Positions 17,565-26,000 of a stretch of 35,512 nucleotides of DNA are shown one piece after another. The position numbers were made by a program, and so were the translations under genes. The notes under the pieces were generated by a model. It had not been told where the DNA came from, searched no databases, and worked only from the letters and a program-made list of their open reading frames with translations. Source of the DNA: a virus; the IMG/VR virus record IMGVR_UViG_3300009151_000197, positions 1 to 35,512 of that record, one strand, 5' to 3'. How positions within the stretch are numbered: position 1 is the first letter of the stretch; each line of letters starts with the position of its first letter.

Positions 17565-19451
17565 TTGATTTCAGCAGAGCAGGTAGCGCAATTATATCAC
17601 CAACGGCGCTTGGAGCGACAGCCACACCTTACTCGCATGGATGAAATTAGGCGGCACTACAACGGTTCTATTGTTGTCCCCCTTCCCGAACTAGACGAAG
17701 CCGAAAAACCCGCAGTTGCCAACTTGATTGCTCAGGGTATTGACCAGTTTGCTATGCGTGTGGCTTCAGTCATGCCAATGATCTCTTACCCAGCCCTGCG
17801 CCCCGGTATCCAAGGTTCAGAAACCAAGGCCCGCAACCGCATGCTTGCCAACGAGGGATGGTGGGACATGAACCGCATGGGCACCAAGATGCGCAGGCGT
17901 GCTCGCTTTCTAACCGCTTATGGTACCGCTCCGGTAACTATTAGCCCGGTATCTATTGACCCTTCTGAAAAGCGCAAGATCCCATTCTGGCGTGCCCGCA
18001 ACCCTCTTTCCACCTTTCCCGCTCCCATCATTGACCCTGATTCCATGGAACCGGCAGACTGCATTTTTGTGGACCGCCGCCCTTTGTCTTGGTTGCGTTT
18101 TCATTATCCAGAGCAGGCTCGTGTGCTATTTACTGGAGACGCCGGACAAGACACTTTGTTTGAAATTCTTGAATTTGTTAATGCTGAAGAAACTGTTCTT
18201 GTGGCTATGGGTTCAAACCGCAAACCTCAAGATGATTACAACGCACAATCACAAGGTGTTGCCAGTCAAATGCTTCTTGAGCGTGTTCCTAACCGTGCAG
18301 AGATTTGCCCTGTGGTTATGCCCGGTCGCATTACCCTTGATCGTTTGATGGGACAGTTTGACACCATGTTGGGCATGTACCAACGTCAGGCTAAATTGGA
18401 TGCACTTAACACCATTGCGGTATTCCGCTCAGTGTTCCCTGACGAGTGGGTTGTGGGTCACGCTAACTCTCCCGGTAAACCCCGTATTGCTCAGGAAGCC
18501 GATGGCAAGATGGGTATTCGTGGTGTAGTTGAGAACGGTAACATTATGACCGTTAACCTTCAGCCCGGACAAATGGGTGAGCAAGCCATGGACCGCATGG
18601 AACGTGCACAGCGTCTGACTGCAGGCATCCCCGCAGAGTTTGGTGGCGAGTCTCCCACCAACGTCCGCACAGCCCGTCGTGGTGAAATGGTCATGGGTAA
18701 CACCGTGGACATGCCAATTCAGGAATACCAAGAGATCTTTGCCGCTTCAATGGAAGCCGAAAACCGTCGTGCCGTTCGTATTATGAAAGCGTATTACGGT
18801 GATCGCCCTAGTCAATTTTTTATGGGTAGTGATGGTGCGGTATTGCGTAATGACTACACACCTAATGACGATTTTGAAACTGATTTGTCTTACGTTAAAT
18901 ATGCAATGCCGGGATCAGATGTTAACGGCATGGTTATTTCCATTGGTCAGCGCATTGGTACTGGGCAAATGTCCGTACAGACTGCTCGTGAAATGGACCC
19001 TGCTATTGAGGACCCAATCCGTGAGCGTGACCAAGTTGAAATTGAAGGATTGCGTAAAGCCGCTCTGGCTGGCCTTGAACAGCAGGCGTCACAAGGTCAA
19101 CTAGATCCTCAAGTTATTGCCCGTATTGCGCTAAAGAAAGCCGAACGTCACATGACGTTAGAAAAAGCGTTACTTGAAGTTCATCAAGAAATGCAAAATG
19201 AGCAGGCTGCCCAACAGCAACAGCAACAGCAACAGGCTGGCTCAGAGGGCGCTCAAGGTGCCGAACAGGCCGGTTCGTCTCCAGAGGCTCAGGCTGGCAT
19301 GGCGGCACCCCCTCCCGGACAGGATAGCGGCAACCCTCCCGGCACAGCCATTGCCCCTCCCGAAGCGTCAGAAGCCAATCTTTCCTCACTTCTTGCTTCC
19401 CTTCGTCGCCCCACTCGTCAGACTCCACAGGAACAAGGGCTAAGCGGCTAA
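17565..19451 (+). CDS. Portal protein
   Basis: 628 residues from TTG 17565, one base after the TerL stop. The N-terminal region (ISAEQVAQLYHQRRLERQPH, then HYNGSIVVPLPE) and the later RLTAGIPAEFGGESPTNVRT with ARRGEMVMGNTVDMPIQEYQ fit the wing and stem of SPP1/HK97-type portals. The C-terminal 90 residues are low complexity: a Gln run (residues about 548-560) and Ala/Pro/Gly/Ser. The product forms the dodecameric DNA gate of the head. Identity rests on size, motif pattern and position right after terL. Confidence 0.85.
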   Translation: MISAEQVAQLYHQRRLERQPHLTRMDEIRRHYNGSIVVPLPELDEAEKPAVANLIAQGIDQFAMRVASVMPMISYPALRPGIQGSETKARNRMLANEGWWDMNRMGTKMRRRARFLTAYGTAPVTISPVSIDPSEKRKIPFWRARNPLSTFPAPIIDPDSMEPADCIFVDRRPLSWLRFHYPEQARVLFTGDAGQDTLFEILEFVNAEETVLVAMGSNRKPQDDYNAQSQGVASQMLLERVPNRAEICPVVMPGRITLDRLMGQFDTMLGMYQRQAKLDALNTIAVFRSVFPDEWVVGHANSPGKPRIAQEADGKMGIRGVVENGNIMTVNLQPGQMGEQAMDRMERAQRLTAGIPAEFGGESPTNVRTARRGEMVMGNTVDMPIQEYQEIFAASMEAENRRAVRIMKAYYGDRPSQFFMGSDGAVLRNDYTPNDDFETDLSYVKYAMPGSDVNGMVISIGQRIGTGQMSVQTAREMDPAIEDPIRERDQVEIEGLRKAALAGLEQQASQGQLDPQVIARIALKKAERHMTLEKALLEVHQEMQNEQAAQQQQQQQQAGSEGAQGAEQAGSSPEAQAGMAAPPPGQDSGNPPGTAIAPPEASEANLSSLLASLRRPTRQTPQEQGLSG

Positions 19452-19654
19452 TGGAATTAACCGTTTATATTCACGGTGATTGTTGGCGCTGTGGTTATGA
19501 TGATGTAGAATTAGTCACTGACCCCATGATGGAACCATTGCCCAACTTTGGTGCATTTGGCATGGACCTTATTGCAGTATGCTGTGATTGTGCCGCTGAA
19601 CGGTATGTAATTCACCACGAAAGAAAGGCAAAGAATCGTGCCAAGGAAGGGTAG
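19451..19654 (+). CDS. Small zinc-ribbon protein in the head module
   Basis: 67 residues beginning MELTVYIHGDCWRCGYDDVE, with a second pair in LIAVCCDCAAERYVIHH. CWRC and CCDC form a likely zinc ribbon, followed by a basic tail (ERKAKNRAKEG). The ATG overlaps the portal stop (TAATG). Small Cys-rich proteins at this spot are seen in other actinophages, role unknown. It could be a head accessory or a regulator carried in the late operon. Confidence 0.7.
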   Translation: MELTVYIHGDCWRCGYDDVELVTDPMMEPLPNFGAFGMDLIAVCCDCAAERYVIHHERKAKNRAKEG

Positions 19655-19664
19655 GGGAGGAAAA

Positions 19665-20099
19665 ATGAATGGTGAAGTTGGAACTGCTTATGCCCAGCGC
19701 ACTGACTTGCACAACAACCCAATGCCAGTTGAAGCCGCTCCCAATCAGGGATACGGTAAAGCCGGTGCACAACGTCAATCCCAACGCATAATTCCCGTGT
19801 CCCCCCAACAGATTGCGACTTCTGCTTTGCCCACCAATGCCCCCAATGCCCCTAGCGCTCCCAGCACTCCGGCAGCCCCCGCACCCGGTCCCGGTGATTT
19901 TTTGTTTACCCACCCCACTGAACGTCCCGGTGAACCAACTACGCATGGTTTGCCTAGCGGACTTGGAGATGGTCCGGAAGCACTAAACCTTCCTCTTAAT
20001 TCTCAACAAGGGTTGGCTAATAGCATCCGCAGCCTTGGGCAAGATCCTTTTGCATCTGAAGGTGTCAAAGCATTGACCAGCCTGTTGGGTTCCGTATAA
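19665..20099 (+). CDS. Pro/Ala-rich small virion-module protein
   Basis: 144 residues from ATG 19665, with GGGGAGG four bases before it. Residues about 55-85 are almost only Ala, Pro, Ser, Asn and Thr (TNAPNAPSAPSTPAAPAPGP), so the middle is disordered. Ends are more ordered (GLANSIRSLGQDPFASEGVK). The stop overlaps the start of the giant gene (TAATG), so the two are co-translated and might interact. No family is recognised. It may be an assembly chaperone or a minor head component. Confidence 0.65.
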   Translation: MNGEVGTAYAQRTDLHNNPMPVEAAPNQGYGKAGAQRQSQRIIPVSPQQIATSALPTNAPNAPSAPSTPAAPAPGPGDFLFTHPTERPGEPTTHGLPSGLGDGPEALNLPLNSQQGLANSIRSLGQDPFASEGVKALTSLLGSV

Positions 20100-23000
20100 T
20101 GGCCGATCAACCTCAACCATCTAGCGAAGCAGATCAGACTGCGTACTGGAACAACGCTCTGGCTAGCCAGTACGATACCATTCACACAGCATCATCTTAT
20201 GCTTTAAACCCCACCACCTCTATGGCCATTGCTCGTCAACCGGGCCTAACGTCGCAACAGGGCATAGATTACAGCCATTTGATGGCTGGTGGTTTGATGG
20301 CACAAGGCATTGCTAATGCTCACGCCTCTACAACTGCTGACCTGCACCACGATACAAGTGGTTATCTTAACGGTATTCTTGACACTGGCTGGGGAATGGC
20401 AAAAAACTTTGGCCTGAGTCACTGGCACTCTTTAATTGACCCATGGAATCATTGGTTTGGCCAAGGAGGTTCTTTTCAAGCCTCAGGTGGTCAAATAGGT
20501 GCCGCAGGAAATATTAAGGGCGGTTTTTCTATAGACAATGTTGCAGGTGGCATTGGTTCGTTTATTAGCAATGTTGTCAATTCTACTATTGGCAACATAC
20601 CAATCATTGGTAAGCCTTCTGCTTGGATAGTCACTAACCCTATTCACCATGCGGCTAGCGGTGTGGGCAAAACCTTAGATGAAATTAACCACCCAACTGT
20701 TGGTGGCGTTGGCGACATGTATGACGCTTTTGTTCCCGCAGATTTTCGTAGTCCCATTAAGGGCGCAGGCAATGCGCTTAATACTTTGACTCCTATTATT
20801 GACAACCTTGCTCATTCATGGCGTTATTTTCAAGAACTTAAAGCAGCGCATGGTCTTGCTTATGCTCTTGGTTCTGCTCAAACCGTAGCCTTGCCCGCCG
20901 TTGTTTTAACCGCTGCTTCGTTGGGAACCGCTACTCCCGAAGCCTCTGCACTACTTGCTGAATCTTTGGGTACCATGGCGGAAACAGTTGGAGCCGCAAC
21001 TACTGTTGCAGAAGCCACAGCAGCAGGAAGTCGCATGGCATCTGCTCTTGCAAAAGTTAAAGAAGCCAGTCAATTGCCCGGCACCCTTGCTTCCAAATTG
21101 ACTGCCAGAGGAGAAATTGTTGGTCGCCTTAAAGCAACGCTAGAACAAACTAAAATTGCTGACGCACAAATGCAATCGTCACTTAACAATTTTTACGACG
21201 CTCTCTCAGAAGCAGAAACATTAGGCAATGAACAACTAGCATCCAAACTTATTGACGATATTGCTAGAGTGCACAGCGATCTAAAAATTAACAATGCTCG
21301 CATGTGGGGATTTCGCTCCGCTATTGCCGCATCAGACGTTACCCGCCCAGCATTTCGCACCATTGGTTTGGTAACTAAGCCTCTGGGTAAGGTAGCCATG
21401 TCTCCTACAATGAACGCTATTCACGCAGGTATTCTTGGTTGGTCTAACGCTGATAAAGCGCTGTGGGCAAAATCTGCGGATGGCAACAAATGGATTGACC
21501 CTAATACCAAAATGCACGAATCATTTGGTCAAAGCGTATTGGCCACCTTTGGTATGGCTCCTCCCGCTAGTGGTGTAGGCCCAGCATGGTACAACGGTTT
21601 AACGGGCACCATGGACTTCCTGAACAAAATGGTTATTCCCGATCCACTCGGTGCAGCCGGTCAACTTGTTGGTGACATTCGCAGCGCAGAAGGTTTGGGA
21701 CAAGCAGGAAGCCTGTTGAACAAACGGTTTAGCGGCACAGCGCTGGAAAGGCAAACCATAAATAAGCAAGGCGTTACTGTTGACAGAGTAGACCAAATGC
21801 TTACGCAAGACTCCATTCGTATTCCCGGCACCCAAAAGCGCATTGGTTCGCTAATGGGTATTAACTCTACTTTTGGTCGTTTAGCCAAAATGACCGAAGG
21901 GCAAATTAGAGAGGCCCGTCCAGAACTAGCACCCATTGCTGACAGGCTTGGAGCCGCCCGTTCCCCCGAAGCCGTAGCAGAAGTGTTTCGCAACGCAGCC
22001 CGTGTTATGGAATTGCGCACCGCAATTAAAACTGGTTCCATCCCAACTATTCCGTTTTACACGTTTAACAGGGTAACCCGTACTAACGAAGGCAACTTGA
22101 TGGAACGGGTTGGCAAGTTAATGACCGTACCAGCCCCTGCTGACAAATTGCTTCAACGCAAATCTTTTGCTCTGCGTTACAATGCCTACGTTGCACGTAT
22201 GGTGGACCGTGGCATGCAAGCACGTTTGATGTTTGCCAAGCAAGCAATTTCCTACAGCGAAGCAGCCGGAAAGTTTGAAAACAAAGACATCATTCCCGGT
22301 GATAAATCTTCTATTGAAGCCATGGGTATTAACCTTATTGCAGCCGGTGAGGACCGCAAGGTAGTACAAGACATGATGGAACTTTTGCACGGTACATCTG
22401 ACCCTTCAGAATTTCGCCATATTTGGAACACGTCAGTGGCTAATTTGTTAAGAAGCCGCACGCAAGCCCTTATGTTTGACCCAGCGTTGCAAGGCGTAGC
22501 AGAATCGTTGGACAAAGTGTACGTAACATTAGCCAGACAAATGGCTGGTGGTGAACGGTTTGGCATGGGTGGCCCATATGTCAATGGAGAAACTGGTGAA
22601 GCAGCCAGCAAGGTTTTTACCAGAGATGAATTTGGTTTTCCTTTGGAAACACAGGCTGCTCTAACTCCCAAAGATCTTTCTAAACTGCACTTTATTTCTC
22701 CCAAGGAAGTTAACCGTGCCGTGCGTGCTGTGGCTGGAATTGCTATTCACGCCAACAAAGAACTAATTGAAGCAGTTGAAACGGCAGCGCTTGACGCAGC
22801 AACCATTGAAGAATTAACTGCTTACATGAAAGACATTAACTTTAATAGAAATAATTTATTGGATGCTATTAGAGAAGGATTACTTTTTAAAGGCGAAAAA
22901 CCAGAAAATAAAGTATTTGCTTGGATGCCCAAAGAAGGAGATCCTGTTACTCCCGGTACTATTTCTGCTTCTCCACAAAATTTAGAACGTGCAAGATTAG

Positions 23001-26000
23001 GAGGAATTGAACTCATTTTAAGTAAAGCAGAATTGGCATTTTTAAATAGCGACCATTTTATAGATGGCAAACAACTAAGTAAAATATTTCAGGATTTACA
23101 TGCTGACGCATTGCAAACAACTTTTAACGATTTAAGAATGTACGGCAGTTTGCCCGACAAAGCAATTCCTGTTAGTGAAGAAGTTTCGGCTGAGTTGTAT
23201 GCAGCCGCCATTCAAGGCATGGATCAAGCCCCAGAAAAAATTCGCATGCTTCTTAATAATCACCTTGGCGGTTTTGATGTTGAGGAGTTGATGGCAAAAG
23301 CAACTGACTTGCGCAACTTAACTCGGCACGACCCAATGGCTCCAGTGTATGAACAAGTACGTGACATTCCTTTGGTTCAACGCATTGCGGGCACAGCCGG
23401 AGGGGCTGCTAAAAATGAAAAGCAAATCTTTGACCGCCCTTATCGTACTAAGGGTCAAGTGTGGCTTGACAGCGCAGACTATTGGGTTAACAGGATTTTC
23501 TTTGCTATTCCTGCTCTGCTTACACCGGGCTGGGCGGAACGTGTTTCGTTGTCAGAAATGCTGCTCAACTCCATGCGCTTTGGCCCAGTAACTTATGGCC
23601 GTGCTATGCGTGCAGCCAAACTGGCTTCTAAAGAATGGCACCTTACCAACAACGAAGTTGGGTTGTTTGGGTCCGTCACTCGTGGATTGCTTATGGGTAT
23701 ATCGGCAACCCGACTTGAGGCAGCCAACCAAGCCCGCCTTGTGGAAGATGCGTTTAACCTTGTGGGTTCTAATGACGGACACATGAACCTATCAGGCGTG
23801 GATTCAGTTCACAACCGTTATGACCAAAGCGTAGAAAACATGGCTCATTATTACGATGGCCAAATGGTTCACCTTACGCCAGACCATGTTCAAATTAAAG
23901 ACGAAAAAGGCAAGGTACTAGGCCTCTTTACTCGTCAGAACGAAGGCAGTACGGCTCCTCAATGGAAGTACAGCAAAGTTTGGCGCACCAATACCTACAA
24001 GCATAACGATCCCTATGGCATGGCATACCCCGATGATTGGCATGCACAAGTCAGCCTTGCTACTCAAGACCCATGGATGAAAGAAGTTGCCGGGATTATT
24101 TGGAATGTTAAACAAAAATCACGGGAAGCACTGGAAGGTGAATTTGGCCAAGGATACCGGGGCCGACGTTGGGGACAGCCAGAATCAAGTCGTGTGCATT
24201 TGCGTGGCAGGGAAGCAACTCCAATGCTTTACAACGTCGGTGCGTTTCAAACCGAATATTGGCAAGAAAACGATTCTATTTATACTCAAGTAGAACGTTT
24301 TCTTAAATCACAACCTGATTCTGTTCGTGAACAATTTTTGCGCAACAAACTTTCCAGCCAAGGAAACAATGAAGAAAATCCTATTAGAAGTTGGGCAGAA
24401 GATCTTTCTAATCACATGTGGAGCCTTGTTCACAACGCTTTGCCTCACGAAAGAGAATGGCTAGGCGTCGGGCACGAAGCGCAACAAGTACTTATTTACC
24501 ACGAAGAAGTTTTGCGTCAAATTGTAGATGATGCAGTGCAAAGCCCCCGTGACTTTGCCCATTACATTGAGCATGGTTTTTTTCCTCATCTCCGCACTGA
24601 GTTGATGCACCGTGACCTAATTGACTTGGCTGAGCACAGCCCTCATGCTACAGATTTAACGGCAAGAGAAATTCAAAGAACGCCACCACGAGTAAAGGCT
24701 TTGATTACTTGGGGCGACGTTCGCAACGTACCCGGTTGGCAAGAAGGCCAAAATATTCCTGTTGAAATTACAGAAGATGCTGCTGCGTTTAGGGAATTTA
24801 TTGAATCTGAACAATTAGGTACGATGTTCCATGGTGCCAAGCATCGGCTTCCTCCAGAAATTCTAACCTTTCGCAATCATTTCCCGCCCGACAATAATGT
24901 TTACGGTCCGGGACTTTATGAAACCACTGATCCTCAAACAGCGTTGGGGTACATGGTTGCTGATCCTAAAGAAGATGTTAAAAATGGCCGTTCTATATTG
25001 TCTACACAACCACAAAAAGGAGTCCGCTACCTTAGTTTGCACGATCCGCTGTCGCTAGAATTAGCAGACAAGGTGCACACTTTTTGGGTAACCGATCACT
25101 TGCCTAAAATAGAATCCTTGCTTCGCACAATAAAAAAAACAACTTTGCGCAACGAATTTCCTGAAATGACAGAAGCACAAATAATGGAAAAATTAAAGGC
25201 TGCAAAAATTGAAGATTTGTTAACAAGAGATTTTAGGCATCACATATCTGAAGGATTAGAAGAAGGCTATACAGATATAGAAACTGGAAGTGCCAACGAT
25301 GAAGGTTATAATTCTTATGGTCCCAGCACGTACAAATTTCACCGTGAACTAAGAAATGATTTATATGATGCAATACGTTGGCTAGATAGCACGTATGGCG
25401 CATTAGAATCCCACAGCCAAAAAATAGCCGATATTGTAGGTGGAATAGATCCGCAATGGCTAGCCAAATTTGGCGACGACCCTAAAGCACTTGCCATTAT
25501 GATTGGTGAAAGGCTTTACTACGATTCCGTTAAGCCTATTCAAGACGCTGGTTACGATGGTTTTGCTCATATTGGTGGCAACCTCACCCGTAATGACCGC
25601 AACCACGTTGTAACCGTTACTTTTCAACCAAATAAAACTAGAAAAATTATGCACGTGGAACAAGTAGATGACCATTTAGTTGAACAAGATCTTCGTACTT
25701 ATGGTGCAGACCAGAAAAAGGGCGACGTTATGTTTGCCCCCGAAACTGTTGGCAAGCGTGCATTTGCTTCACACGAATTGCCTCAAAAAATTGTGGCTCA
25801 AGACATTGACACTAATTTTCGTCTTGACAAAACAATTCAAAGAGTTTCAGATTTTGGCCATGCCAAGTTTCTTGGGCCTATTGTGAATCGCCTATCTCGT
25901 CAACCAACTTTCCTGTTGGACTACCACCGTGAAATGAACATTCTGCGCAGGCGTATTCAAAATTTGCAAGAGGGCAAAATTACAACCAACGCCTTAACTG

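Noticed and set aside
25640-25665. Further parS-like half site (CACGTGGAACA) in the giant gene
   Set aside because: Only one arm matches, it is coding sequence and the palindrome is absent, so it is probably chance.
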